NCBI RefSeq assembly: GCF_000381745.1
Contig: NZ_KB906995.1
Coordinates: 1-63,511 of the forward strand
Reading direction: 5' to 3'
Source of the DNA: Psychromonas ossibalaenae ATCC BAA-1528
GTDB lineage: Bacteria > Pseudomonadota > Gammaproteobacteria > Enterobacterales > Psychromonadaceae
Length of the DNA stretch: 63,511 bases
Shown piece after piece: positions 35,386-44,265 of the stretch. The position numbers and the translations under genes were made by a program. Every line of letters begins with the position of its first letter. Within the stretch, counting starts at the first letter, position 1. The notes under the pieces were generated by a model. That model was not told the DNA's origin and did not search any database. It worked only from the letters and a program-made list of their open reading frames with translations.

Positions 35386-37534
35386 CCCACTGTGCTAACT
35401 GGTCTGGTGTGAATGCATTTTGTGTAGTGATAAACACATCGCCATACTGACGTGTGGCAGTGGGTTTAGGTTTATTAACGGTCGTGACATTGGATACCAT
35501 CCCCTGAGGTAACTGTGTTTGGTTTTGCGGCAGCTGATAAGGCGTAACGCTAGGCAGTGTTTCATTACTCGCTAACGTGGCGCTTTCAAGGGCCGGCATA
35601 GCATCCATTGTTTCCTGCGTGACATTCACGTCTTGAATCTGCTGAGCGATATCAACATCAGGGATGCCAGGCTGCACGAACGACGGCATTTCAGGCGCTG
35701 ACGGCATCTCAGGCATTTCAGGAATGAGCGGCATATCCGGTGTTTCAGGTACGGACGGCTGCGCGGGACTTTCCATCATCACCGCAGTGTCAGGCTGCGT
35801 AAAAGACAACATGGGAGGCACTTCACCGGCCTTTATCTGATTGGCCGATTTCAATGCCGGCATTTCAAGCTCCGGCGAATCAACTGATGCGACATCAGGT
35901 ATCATCGGGGGAAGCTCAGTCCGAGTAGCCATTGACAGCATGACCGGCATTTCCGCAGCCAGAGCTTGTTTTTCAATATCAACACCGGGTGCCTGCGGCA
36001 GCTCGCCCGCTTTAAAGTCAATTTCAACACCCGGCAGTTTATTAAGCATGCCGATAACCCAGTCAATGGTATCAGCTAAAAATTTAAACACGGCTGTATC
36101 AGCGATTGACGCTTTAAAATCATCCCATCCATAAATAGCAATATAAATAGCACTAGCAAGCGCTGCGAGCCCGATAACAACCCATGTAATTGGATTTGCT
36201 AAAAGTGCAGCACTAAATGCCCATATTGATGTGGTCATCAGTAATGTAACGGCGCGTAATGTTTTAAATACGCCACTTAGCACGCCAACTGTTAATGCCC
36301 AGCCTGCTGACATCATCTGTCCGATACCCATAGCAAGCGACAACACAGCGACCACCCCCGCAAGGGAAATACCGGCAATGGCTACATACCCAATGATTTC
36401 ACCTAATATCGGGAATTCATGGAGCCAGACGCTCAGCACGGTAATGCCGTCAATCATTGAGGCAACAACGGCATTAATTGACGGCAGTACCGCGCCAAAC
36501 ACCGAAGCACGCACCGCAAAGAAAACAGCTTCTAAACGCTCCCACTGGTCAGTCATAGAAGCAGCCATTTCTTCGGCTTTACTCATTCCCTGGACTTGAC
36601 CTAATGCGTCAATGTTTTGAGCAAGGCCTGCAGTATCAGCCATCAGCAATTTAATCATGCCAACAGCTTCCTGTGTGCCGAATGCCTTAGTCAGCTCTGC
36701 CGATTCAGCCACACTAATAGTGTCGCCATAGCGCCCCTTTAACTGCTCTAAAATATCAATCATCGGCAGCATCTGCCCCTGGCTGTCCGTAAAGCTCATA
36801 TTCAATTCATCTTGCGCTTTAGCAACACCATTTAAAAAGGCCCGGTATTTTGTGCCCGCTTCACTGCCTGACATGGTTGCCTGCAACGTGCCCAGTATCG
36901 CCATCTGCTCGTTCATGCCGATACCCACCGAGGTGGCTTCTGCGCCAATACTGGTAAATGCACTGCTCATTTCAGAGCCCGTCGTTTTAAACATCTGCAC
37001 GGCACTGGCCGTCATGCCGGCAACTTGCTCAACCCACTCGCCTTTGCCCATTTCAGTGGCTTGGTTTTTAAATATGCCGTACATGGTCCCCATGTAACTG
37101 GTAATAGTGGCGGTATCCGCTTTAGTAGCGGCCGCCAGTACACCGGATGCTTTTGTGAATTGTGATAACTCATCACCGCTGAGCCCTGCAATGGCTGACT
37201 GAATATCATAGGAAGCAGCCACAAAATCTGTGGCAGATTTGCCGTATTCAACGGAAAAATCAAGCGCCGTCGCCTGCAGCTGCTTTAATGCAGCATCTGT
37301 CACCCCCAGCGATTTCACCACCCCCATTTTTCTGTCCATTTCAATGGCCGGCATCAGTGCATTTTGAACAGCAAAACCAGCGGCCACCAAACCAGCCCCG
37401 CCACTGGCCATATTAGCCATGCCTTGTCGGCCTGCATCCACTGTGGTCTGCATTTGCGCAGTGATCCCCTGCAGAGGTTTAGTTACCTGGTCAATCAGTG
37501 CCACGGTCATTAACAATCTGTCTTGAAAACTCAT
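35366..37534 (-). CDS. phage tail tape measure protein
   Basis: 722 residues of the TP901-type family: GVAKAQDELN and QMAILGTLQATMSGSEAGTKYRAFL in the N-terminal part. Hydrophobic segments lie at about 370-470 (IIGYVAIAGISLAGVVAVLS, ANPITWVVIGLAALASAIYI). The Pro/Met/Glu-rich C-terminal third has repeated PEMP-type motifs. It sets tail length and is ejected during infection. The start codon overlaps, as ATGA, the stop of the frameshifted chaperone product. Confidence 0.9.
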   Translation of the reverse strand: MSFQDRLLMTVALIDQVTKPLQGITAQMQTTVDAGRQGMANMASGGAGLVAAGFAVQNALMPAIEMDRKMGVVKSLGVTDAALKQLQATALDFSVEYGKSATDFVAASYDIQSAIAGLSGDELSQFTKASGVLAAATKADTATITSYMGTMYGIFKNQATEMGKGEWVEQVAGMTASAVQMFKTTGSEMSSAFTSIGAEATSVGIGMNEQMAILGTLQATMSGSEAGTKYRAFLNGVAKAQDELNMSFTDSQGQMLPMIDILEQLKGRYGDTISVAESAELTKAFGTQEAVGMIKLLMADTAGLAQNIDALGQVQGMSKAEEMAASMTDQWERLEAVFFAVRASVFGAVLPSINAVVASMIDGITVLSVWLHEFPILGEIIGYVAIAGISLAGVVAVLSLAMGIGQMMSAGWALTVGVLSGVFKTLRAVTLLMTTSIWAFSAALLANPITWVVIGLAALASAIYIAIYGWDDFKASIADTAVFKFLADTIDWVIGMLNKLPGVEIDFKAGELPQAPGVDIEKQALAAEMPVMLSMATRTELPPMIPDVASVDSPELEMPALKSANQIKAGEVPPMLSFTQPDTAVMMESPAQPSVPETPDMPLIPEMPEMPSAPEMPSFVQPGIPDVDIAQQIQDVNVTQETMDAMPALESATLASNETLPSVTPYQLPQNQTQLPQGMVSNVTTVNKPKPTATRQYGDVFITTQNAFTPDQLAQWDELNAG

Positions 37535-37997
37535 TTTTTAAATAATTTTCCTATGGCATTAGCGACGGCTATTTCCTGGCGTTTATAAAGGTGTGTGTCT
37601 AACCACATAGCGCGAGCAAGGTTTTGCGGCTGGTCATCCTCGCCAGGCAGAAGGTGACGACGCAGGGTGAGAGCTTGTTCATAGGGGTTTTTATCAATTC
37701 TCCCCACCCGCTCGGTTAGTTTTTTAAGTTGACCTTAATACCGCCCTTTGCGCCTTTGTTAACTTCCATGAACAATTCCATGATTAATCCCGGCACACTG
37801 TCCAATAGTTCAATTAACGCGTCTTTCTGCTCACTGTCGACAGTACGTGTTAAGAAGGTATACGCCGGTGCAACTTTGTTATCGGGCATCAGCTCATTGG
37901 TGTAGTTGTTATGGTCGGTCACAGTGGGCGAAAAATTAAACTCAGTGTCCCCAACGCTGACGATGATTACTTTTTTTGCTGTGTTTACTGATTTCAT
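37531..37997 (-). CDS. tail assembly chaperone, -1 frameshift product (G-T / E-E' type)
   Basis: The ribosome reads the 93 codons of the short form, slips -1 on A AAA AAC just before the stop, and continues with CTA ACC GAG. It stays open for 62 more codons (LTERVGRIDKNPYEQALTLR... ending ...AIGKLFKK) to a TGA that overlaps the tape-measure ATG. The product is 155 residues. The otherwise empty 180-bp gap before the tape measure gene is therefore coding. This gene order and frameshift are conserved in tailed phages (lambda G/GT, P2 E/E'). Confidence 0.88.
37716..37997 (-). CDS. tail assembly chaperone, short form (DUF2765-like, gpG/gpE analogue)
   Basis: 93 residues (KVIIVSVGDTEFNFSPTVTD, TFLTRTVDSEQKDALIELLD, ending GGIKVNLKN). 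Located between the small lysis-like genes and the tape measure gene, where tailed phages encode the tail assembly chaperone pair. Its last codons form a slippery heptamer, so a fraction of ribosomes should make the longer fusion. Confidence 0.8.
   Translation of the reverse strand: MKSVNTAKKVIIVSVGDTEFNFSPTVTDHNNYTNELMPDNKVAPAYTFLTRTVDSEQKDALIELLDSVPGLIMELFMEVNKGAKGGIKVNLKN
37719..37725 (-). promoter_or_regulatory. slippery heptamer A AAA AAC for -1 frameshifting
   Basis: Zero-frame codons are TTA AAA AAC TAA, so the heptamer is in the exact X XXY YYZ phase and the stop follows at once. The downstream sequence CCGAGCGGGTGGGGAG is GC-rich compared with the surroundings and might form a stimulatory structure; I could not fold it. 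Confidence 0.88.
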
Positions 37998-38233
37998 GCG
38001 CTCTCTCTTCTGTTGAGTGTTTCATAAATGCGATTAAATCCTCTTTCCATCTGCCGCTCTAAGCGCTCAGCATGGTCTTTGAATTCATCTTTGGTCACAT
38101 AACTTTCTGCTACGTGTGTTTTAAATTCCGAAATTTCTTTGGTTAACGAAAAAAACTTAGCAATTAATGCGGTCAGCAGTACCGTGACAAACATAGCCAC
38201 AGCGATAAATGCTTTGATTACCGTTGGATCCAT
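37994..38233 (-). CDS. small membrane protein with coiled coil (holin/spanin-like candidate)
   Basis: 79 residues. One N-terminal membrane helix (about 8-28, FIAVAMFVTVLLTALIAKFF), then a charged coiled coil (YVTKDEFKDHAERLERQMER). ATG at 38233 overlaps the upstream stop as TGATG. Placed in a run of small genes with a DUF5675 protein, so a lysis or membrane function is plausible but not shown. Confidence 0.6.
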   Translation of the reverse strand: MDPTVIKAFIAVAMFVTVLLTALIAKFFSLTKEISEFKTHVAESYVTKDEFKDHAERLERQMERGFNRIYETLNRRESA

Positions 38234-38478
38234 CACGTCTCCTTTTTTTCCTGAATTAAAGGGACTTCTTTTAACCGTTTTCCCTGCAGTGACAAAATAA
38301 TGTCGTCGACGGTAGACTGTGCAACATCATTGGACGTGAAGCTTTTTAACACTTCTAACCCCCAAATTATCAGGCGGGTAACAAAGCGTTCAGCCATCAC
38401 ACTCCACGCCATTTTAAACAGCATCCCCTGCAGAATTTCCCAGATTGTTTTGCCTAAAATAGAAATAAAAAAATGCAT
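38233..38478 (-). CDS. small phage protein with amphipathic N-terminal half
   Basis: 81 residues. Residues 1-45 (MHFFISILGKTIWEILQGML, then FKMAWSVMAERFVTRLIIWG) are hydrophobic or amphipathic; the rest is polar with DDIILSLQGKRL. It may associate with the membrane. Between DUF5675 and the small membrane protein, in the likely lysis block. Unknown function. Confidence 0.6.
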   Translation of the reverse strand: MHFFISILGKTIWEILQGMLFKMAWSVMAERFVTRLIIWGLEVLKSFTSNDVAQSTVDDIILSLQGKRLKEVPLIQEKKET

Positions 38479-38492
38479 GGTTAGTCCTTCAT

Positions 38493-38915
38493 TTAATCTT
38501 TGATAATGGTTAACTGCGCAGGCGAGCCGCCCAGTTCATTCATTAATGCATTAAAAGCATCCCCTGAATGCGTCACACACCACTCATCGTCTAAAAAACC
38601 AAAATCAAGTCCCGGTGACAGACAACCAAGCAATTCTGAGGGTTTATTAGCCGGATGAATCAGGCAGGCAGTACGCAGACTTGACCCGTCAATCGTCACG
38701 CCTAATGTAGCGGCAACCAGTGCATAGCACTCACCATACTTGGGGCTGTTATGCGGCACGATTAAATAACTTCCCTCCGGCACACAGGATTTAAAGGGCT
38801 CGTTGTTACGCCATTCACGCTCAACTATGTGGCAGACTTTGCTGCTGTCTTCGCGGTACAAATAGGAGTATGTACCGTGCTCAAAGTAACGCCGTTTTAA
38901 AATAAAATGTTTCAT
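38493..38915 (-). CDS. DUF5675 family protein (possible lysis-related)
   Basis: 140 residues. Matches the DUF5675 pattern: ILKRRYFEHGTYSYLYR, the VEREWRNNEPFKSCVPEGSY loop, SPKYGEC, CLIHPANKPSELLGCLSPG, then the C-terminal ALMNEL helix. The conserved His and Cys residues look like an active or binding site. These proteins often sit beside phage holins; activity is not established. ATG at 38915 overlaps the upstream zinc-finger gene stop as TGATG. It is the only endolysin candidate I see in the prophage. Confidence 0.7.
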   Translation of the reverse strand: MKHFILKRRYFEHGTYSYLYREDSSKVCHIVEREWRNNEPFKSCVPEGSYLIVPHNSPKYGECYALVAATLGVTIDGSSLRTACLIHPANKPSELLGCLSPGLDFGFLDDEWCVTHSGDAFNALMNELGGSPAQLTIIKD

Positions 38916-39124
38916 CAAATCCCCTGTTCGGATACCGATTGACAGTTAACACATAACTGACAACCTGGTACTGCAAACCGGCGGGCAGCCGGGATCACTT
39001 CATCACACAAAGTGCAGTTGTGTGCACTGGTAATAAACTTAATTTTACTGCTCTGCTGGTGACGGTTAATGAGCCTTTGTGTCTGGGCCATTTCATGCTC
39101 ACTGGCTCGGTCTAAATCATCCAT
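38915..39124 (-). CDS. TraR/DksA C4-type zinc finger protein
   Basis: 69 residues. A short helix (EHEMAQTQRLINRHQQ) is followed by a C4 finger, CTLC...CVNC, with the family-typical IPAARRFAVPG between. Phage and plasmid TraR-like proteins can bind RNA polymerase like DksA and alter promoter choice. Located 2 bp after the tube gene, as in other P2-type phages. Confidence 0.85.
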   Translation of the reverse strand: MDDLDRASEHEMAQTQRLINRHQQSSKIKFITSAHNCTLCDEVIPAARRFAVPGCQLCVNCQSVSEQGI

Positions 39125-39126
39125 GG

Positions 39127-39579
39127 TTAAAATAAGCCCCGCGTATCATTTTCACTCAAATAGGGAATACCGTTAATACTGACAAAGTGCGGACTGGTGA
39201 CAAACCCTTTAAGTTTACGGGTGGTTTTATCGGTACTTTCCGGATCGACACTGATTAAATCTGAGATAACCAGTTTCACGCCGTACAGCTCAATCTTGTC
39301 TTCATCTACTCCGTTATTTGCATAAAACTGGCAGTCATGCGGGGCAATTTCCCGCCAGCTTCCGGCTTCACGCGCTTTTTGCTGCAGCTTACGAAAGTTG
39401 TTTAAATCCAATTCATATTCCGTTTCACACTGAGCAGTGCCGTCGGTATAACCATCTGTTACGCCGCGACTCAGTGCGACGGCTGATTCATCACTAATGG
39501 TGGCAGTGGCTGACTTCACATGCACCATGACGCCAAGAATAGTGACGTCAAAATTACGACCGGTAAATCTCGCAGTCAT
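39127..39579 (-). CDS. phage tail tube protein (DUF2597-like)
   Basis: 150 residues. FTGRNFDVTILGVMVHVKSAT, the DGYTDGTAQCETEYELDLNNF strand pair and GAKLVISD-type region (YGVKLVISDLISVDPES), plus KGFVTSPHFVSINGIPYL, fit the K139-type tube protein. It follows the sheath gene by 3 bp, the standard sheath-tube order. Confidence 0.8.
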   Translation of the reverse strand: MTARFTGRNFDVTILGVMVHVKSATATISDESAVALSRGVTDGYTDGTAQCETEYELDLNNFRKLQQKAREAGSWREIAPHDCQFYANNGVDEDKIELYGVKLVISDLISVDPESTDKTTRKLKGFVTSPHFVSINGIPYLSENDTRGLF

Positions 39580-39582
39580 CGG

Positions 39583-40716
39583 TTATTCTCCTATCCGTTG
39601 ATTAAGCATGATGCCCACGGTAATTTTCACCGGGCATTCATAAGGGGTGACAGCCATTAAAATTTCTATTTCTTCGCTATTAATCCAGGTGATGGTGATG
39701 TCTTCATCCAGAGGCGGCTTGATTTCCCCTGGGAACGTGTAATCACCAATGATGGTACTGATCGCCATCTCTCGTAAATCCTGACTGAAATACAGTTCTG
39801 CAGAGGCGATACTGCCGGGGGTGGAGTTAAGCTCTCGATCGCCCAGGCGTGCAATAGCGCGGATGCGGACTTTACGCGCCGCCTTCATAGCAACACGGAT
39901 ATGGCGGATATCTTGAAAGTCGCCGCCTTCCACATCAAGCGTTCGCCCGGTTGTCCAGTACTGGCCGTCATAGTCGGGATACCACATCGGCACCGCATAG
40001 CGGTTTGATTCGAGCGTTTTTAAATAGGCAAGCTCTAAGGCCGCACCGTCAACATCGACAGCAAGCTCTGTACTGCCTAATACGCTACCGGTTTTAACGC
40101 GAGCAGGGGAGTCCGCAATGGAGACTTCTTGATTAGCTAAGCGCCCGGCATAAATACCAATGGTTGAATTATCGGCATGCACCAGTGGAACAACCGTCAC
40201 GTATTCACTGGCAACCGAATCCTGCATGGCAACAGTATCAGCTAACCACTGCGACCAGGTCTGCCCGGTATCTTGTGTTGTATCAATGTAAGGGCAACAG
40301 CAGATAGCAAAGGTTTCACGGCCAAGTTTGGCTTTTAATTCATTTCGCAGAGCAGCTGCATCTTCAAACAGCTTTTTGTCCTCGGCGGGAAAATCTAAAA
40401 CAAAGGCTTCAAAGCTCGATGTTTCATTGGCTTTACTGACCGCATCCTGCCAGTTATCCTCTTCTTTTAAAATCATGACGCCAGCAGTCCAGCCTTGCTT
40501 GCCGTTAAGCTGTGCAGCTTTCACCGTGGTCATTAATGACTCACCGGCAGTTTTGATAACTTCATCTAAATCACTGCTGCTGTCGACCATGATAAGGTCG
40601 CGCTCAGGCCCTACTTCTAAGTCACCGTAGCCGACAAACAAAAAATGAAATTCAACGCCCGGAATTGACCCGTTCATCATATTGGAAATGTTAATAATAA
40701 CTTCTGGAAACGCCAT
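39583..40716 (-). CDS. contractile tail sheath protein (DUF2586-like)
   Basis: 377 residues. MAFPEVIINISNMMNGSIPG at the start, the ATAEQAA-like central domain and C-terminal part (YPDYDGQYWTTGRTLDVEGG, then DIRHIRVAMKAARKVRIRAI) are typical of DUF2586 sheaths. Its position directly upstream of the tube gene supports the call. Confidence 0.82.
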   Translation of the reverse strand: MAFPEVIINISNMMNGSIPGVEFHFLFVGYGDLEVGPERDLIMVDSSSDLDEVIKTAGESLMTTVKAAQLNGKQGWTAGVMILKEEDNWQDAVSKANETSSFEAFVLDFPAEDKKLFEDAAALRNELKAKLGRETFAICCCPYIDTTQDTGQTWSQWLADTVAMQDSVASEYVTVVPLVHADNSTIGIYAGRLANQEVSIADSPARVKTGSVLGSTELAVDVDGAALELAYLKTLESNRYAVPMWYPDYDGQYWTTGRTLDVEGGDFQDIRHIRVAMKAARKVRIRAIARLGDRELNSTPGSIASAELYFSQDLREMAISTIIGDYTFPGEIKPPLDEDITITWINSEEIEILMAVTPYECPVKITVGIMLNQRIGE

Positions 40717-40743
40717 TGCTTTGCTCCTGTTTAACGATATTCG

Positions 40744-41445
40744 TTACTTTTTGCCGTAATTCATACTCTGGAAAGCACGCGCCCATGCTTTAGTGGTTCT
40801 TTCTTTATCAGCCCCTAAAAAACGACGTGACGGTGTTTTTATCTGCCAGCTTTTTTTATGAGGCGGCATTAACCCCATGTCCCGCAGGTAACCAAATGCA
40901 CCTTGCACTTCTTCTGTGGTGAAGTTCTCAACCATAAATTTAACCGTGGGAACGATTTTCTTTCCCCTTGGGGCGTTAGGGTTCATTCGCCTTGCGTATA
41001 TTTCATAGCCCAGTGCTTTAAGCGTTTTGGCCTGCGCCCTTGAGCAGCCCTCTGGTTGATTCTTTTTATAATGATTCTTATCCGCCTTTGCCGTGACCGT
41101 ATTACCTTTGCTGTGACGGCTGCCAAGAACGCCTGCATGTACCCGGTAATTACCTCTTTTAAGCGTGATATCAGCATGATTTTCATCAGAGCTTCCACTG
41201 ACGATAATATGCTGTCGCAGGCCAAGGAGCATTTTAGGCTTTCGCTTAGTGCGCCTTTTTTTCCTTTTAGCCCACTTACTGCCCTCCGGCATCTGCTGCC
41301 GTGTAATATTCTGCCTGGAGGCTGTCGCTATATTGGCAGCCACTCGCCTAAGCAGACGTTTTCTCTTTTGCGGGGGCAACGCTATCGCTTTAGCAACGTT
41401 TTCTACCTGTTTTAATGTCTTCTTATTAAAACTAATTTTTATCAT
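40744..41445 (-). CDS. virion morphogenesis / tail completion protein (gpS-like)
   Basis: 233 residues, very basic. AANIATASRQNITRQQMPEG followed by KWAKRKKRRTKRKPKMLLGL is the hallmark of the phage virion morphogenesis family (P2 gpS, Mu gpG). It acts at tail completion or head-tail joining. Overlaps the gpR-like gene by 4 bp. Confidence 0.82.
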   Translation of the reverse strand: MIKISFNKKTLKQVENVAKAIALPPQKRKRLLRRVAANIATASRQNITRQQMPEGSKWAKRKKRRTKRKPKMLLGLRQHIIVSGSSDENHADITLKRGNYRVHAGVLGSRHSKGNTVTAKADKNHYKKNQPEGCSRAQAKTLKALGYEIYARRMNPNAPRGKKIVPTVKFMVENFTTEEVQGAFGYLRDMGLMPPHKKSWQIKTPSRRFLGADKERTTKAWARAFQSMNYGKK

Positions 41446-41945
41446 GATGCCGGTTGCGTATTGGCAATCACCACGTCACCATGCACTGCTGTCCATATCT
41501 CATAAGGTGCTAGAGACCAGTGGCTGTCCTGCCAGTAAATTGGTCCGGCATCATCGGGCACCACCATCACCGGCTCAATAAATTCAATCTCTAAATTCAT
41601 TAACACCGTGGTTTCACTCTCAGATTCCACATCAAAAACCGGATCGTTTAATTCAAACTCATCACGATGCTGGTCGTTGTCCATTATCCAGGCCATGACG
41701 TTGGCAATAATCACCGCCGGGTCAACCTGCTGAAAGGGAAACCGCTCAAAGGTAAATAACGCGCTGTAGGAGATATACCCAATATCACGTCCAAGCCCTT
41801 GGTTTTTAGCGCCGACCAGTATCTCCACATCTTCCATCCAGCACTCAATATGTTTGTGCTGGCGCTCAGGTGTCACCTTTTTAAGGTGACTGAGTAACCC
41901 CTGCAGGTAATAACCCGCATCGGTTTGGCTTAACGGCGCACTCAT
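41442..41945 (-). CDS. tail completion protein (P2 gpR-like)
   Basis: 167 residues. Pattern of the R/tail-terminator family: an N-terminal helix, HIECWMEDVEILVGAKN, YISYSALFTFERFPFQQVDP, IIANVMAWIMDND, and a C-terminal beta segment. Start overlaps the gpL-like stop and its stop overlaps the gpS-like start, so the three are translationally coupled. Confidence 0.75.
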   Translation of the reverse strand: MSAPLSQTDAGYYLQGLLSHLKKVTPERQHKHIECWMEDVEILVGAKNQGLGRDIGYISYSALFTFERFPFQQVDPAVIIANVMAWIMDNDQHRDEFELNDPVFDVESESETTVLMNLEIEFIEPVMVVPDDAGPIYWQDSHWSLAPYEIWTAVHGDVVIANTQPAS

Positions 41946-42406
41946 AACAGTTCAATGCCCGTTCGGCCTTTTCCTTTAATCGCCCGGATATGCTGCTGAC
42001 TTTCAGTTAACAATTGGTCGCGTACTTCAACATGGCTGGTTGCGACATTCTCGCCGGCATCCTTCATCTGCGTAGTGGCATATTCCGGTAATAATTCTGA
42101 TTTAGTGCGGGCAAATACAGCTTTCTCATACAAAATAACCAGCAGGTTTTTATCACCGATTTTCGGCTGACCTACCACGTCCTCGGCTTTTTCAATACCC
42201 GATGCTTGATAAGCTGTTTTTACGTTGACCAGCTCAATATTAATCTGGGCAGTAGAAGCAGCAACGGCGTAAGCGATAGACTCTTTGTCCATTTCCAGCG
42301 GTACACCACGGCGTTTTTCAAAATCGCCCGCGTTTAAATCCGGCCAAAACCCGTCATTTTCGATAACAGTGTCTTGATACTCCGGGTTTACCTGCCCGTT
42401 AAACAT
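41942..42406 (-). CDS. head completion protein (P2 gpL-like)
   Basis: 154 residues. FWPDLNAGDFEKRRGVP near the start, then VAASTAQINIELVNVKTAYQ and LLPEYATTQMKDAGENVATS, are as in the gpL head-completion family. A GTG start 11 codons upstream is possible, but ATG 42406 has AGGA seven bases ahead and was chosen. Placed right after the terminase small subunit, as in P2. Confidence 0.8.
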   Translation of the reverse strand: MFNGQVNPEYQDTVIENDGFWPDLNAGDFEKRRGVPLEMDKESIAYAVAASTAQINIELVNVKTAYQASGIEKAEDVVGQPKIGDKNLLVILYEKAVFARTKSELLPEYATTQMKDAGENVATSHVEVRDQLLTESQQHIRAIKGKGRTGIELL

Positions 42407-42526
42407 ATCCGTTTCCTTAATAAGTGCGCCTCTGGCCACTGGCTAAAGGATTAAGCATCGTCATTAATGGCGTGCTCATCCTAGCCAGCCGAGGCGCGGT
42501 GGCGTAGGAGCTTTTACAATACGAAT

Positions 42527-43240
42527 TTAAAGGTTCGTGCCGTCAATTAAGGCGCGCATACGCTGCTCAATTTTATCCAGGTGTGTGTTGACCTGTGCTT
42601 TCGGGCTTTGGTTTTGTGCTTCAATCAATAACGCCTTTGCCTGCTCAAGTGTTTCAATGTCGCCCACCGAAGACGCTTTTGCTTTACCGTTTTCATCTCG
42701 AAGCAGGTGCAGTCCGGCGAATTTGTACCACTTGGCCGTTAACTGTTCATTGATGCGCCACTCTTCCCGAACCATGGCAAACACCTGGCTAAAGAACGGC
42801 TCGATTGAATGGCCTTGTGCCGACATGCGCTCACACCATTTCAATACTTCATCCGCACAAAAGGTGGCAAAATCTCGTTTGAACCGCTGTGGTGTATCAA
42901 GCTCTCGCTCAATGGCTTGACCACACCAGTTAATTGCGGTGTCTAAGTCTTCAATATCAAACAGCCACACCACCATGATGGCAAATAACGGGTTATCAAA
43001 ACGCGCTTCGCTCGCTAGATATTCTTCAACGGCGGCGCGGTACTTAGGCACTAATACTTCGCGTTTATGCCGGAGTTTATCGTCAATACGGTTAAAGCCT
43101 TTCAGCACCTTTTCATCATTAGCAAGCTCAGTTAATAACAGATGCAGGCTTTTAGGCTCAGCCCCACAAGGCTGATGATGGCCTTGTTCACTCTGCTGTT
43201 TTAATTTGTTGTGACGTTGACGCCTGATTACACTAACCAT
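42527..43240 (-). CDS. terminase small subunit / endonuclease (P2 gpM-like)
   Basis: 237 residues. LLTELANDEKVLKGFNRIDD, HKREVLVPKYRAAVEEYLAS and the C-terminal MVREEWRINEQLTAKWYKFA are typical of the P2 M family. It recognises cos and, with the large subunit, cuts and packages the genome. Follows the capsid gene by 8 bp. Confidence 0.85.
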   Translation of the reverse strand: MVSVIRRQRHNKLKQQSEQGHHQPCGAEPKSLHLLLTELANDEKVLKGFNRIDDKLRHKREVLVPKYRAAVEEYLASEARFDNPLFAIMVVWLFDIEDLDTAINWCGQAIERELDTPQRFKRDFATFCADEVLKWCERMSAQGHSIEPFFSQVFAMVREEWRINEQLTAKWYKFAGLHLLRDENGKAKASSVGDIETLEQAKALLIEAQNQSPKAQVNTHLDKIEQRMRALIDGTNL

Positions 43241-43248
43241 AAAAACTC

Positions 43249-44265
43249 CTATTCTTCAGGTGGCACAGGAACAGGCCCAATAACAACCTCTTCAATAGCA
43301 GCGAATTTATCAAAATCGCCTACGGCATAACCTTCCATGCGCAGGTATGAAGACTCATATTGTTTGCGGTCTTCTTCATTACGCGACTTGCGCCATTGCG
43401 TGCCTTTCTGCGTTAAAATCTGCAGGTTCTTTAATGAGGTTACCCAGATAGCCGTGGCCGGGAAAAATGGCGGTGTATAGGCCTTTTTACCGTCAATCGT
43501 TTGCGCCAGTGACTGTGCAGCTTTATGCTCCGTCGGCGTATTAGCTGATTCCAGTAAGCGGTGCGACTCTGCTGCCACTAAATCACGGCCGACCAGTACC
43601 ACTAAATCGGGATCCCCTTGATACACTTCATGAATAACGTTATTCACTAAATCATTAACCACAGAGTCCAGGTTCTTATAAGAATCTTCAGTCTCGCCGG
43701 TGGCGTCAAGAACGACAGAATCAATCACTTGCCCAGGCGCTTTTTCTTTAACAATGGTTAACCAGCCTTTATTAACATCCTGGCCTAATGGGTTAGCTTC
43801 TGGATCGGTTGTTTCAGCAACGCTGATACCGTTAAAACCAATTCTGAGCATGTCTAATGCAAAGTTACGCGTAATAGAGGCATTCATTAATTTAACGAAT
43901 TGACCGGCATTACCCGCGTTCGCCCACTGCGTTAAGGTAACCCAGGTAACCGCAGCCCCGGAGTCAGTTTCAACGAGCAGATAAGTATTACCGTCAATAC
44001 CCAGTTGAGCAGTAAAACGGCCGTTCTTTTTACGACCGGTTAAGAGTCCACCGGTACCCACATCAACCACCTGTCCGGTAATTTGATCAACTGAAATCAT
44101 AGAAATGCTTGATAAAAAACCATCAGAATACTGAATCGCCTGGCGCAGTTTCGTTTCCATCGGCGGGGTAACAGAGAACTGTTTAGTCACATCGATAACA
44201 CCGGCAGCTTGTGCTAGAGCAACGGAGTACTCATTTAAATATTTACTGGCTAATGCATTAAACAT
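43249..44265 (-). CDS. major capsid protein (P2 gpN-like)
   Basis: 338 residues. FSVTPPMETKLRQAIQYSDG, FLSSISMISVDQITGQVVDV, the GF-N-G-VAETTDP segment (RIGFNGISVAETTDPEANPL), and YLRMEGYAVGDFDKFAAIEE at the C-terminus are P2 N family hallmarks. The N-terminus is probably trimmed by the upstream protease/scaffold. Confidence 0.92.
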   Translation of the reverse strand: MFNALASKYLNEYSVALAQAAGVIDVTKQFSVTPPMETKLRQAIQYSDGFLSSISMISVDQITGQVVDVGTGGLLTGRKKNGRFTAQLGIDGNTYLLVETDSGAAVTWVTLTQWANAGNAGQFVKLMNASITRNFALDMLRIGFNGISVAETTDPEANPLGQDVNKGWLTIVKEKAPGQVIDSVVLDATGETEDSYKNLDSVVNDLVNNVIHEVYQGDPDLVVLVGRDLVAAESHRLLESANTPTEHKAAQSLAQTIDGKKAYTPPFFPATAIWVTSLKNLQILTQKGTQWRKSRNEEDRKQYESSYLRMEGYAVGDFDKFAAIEEVVIGPVPVPPEE

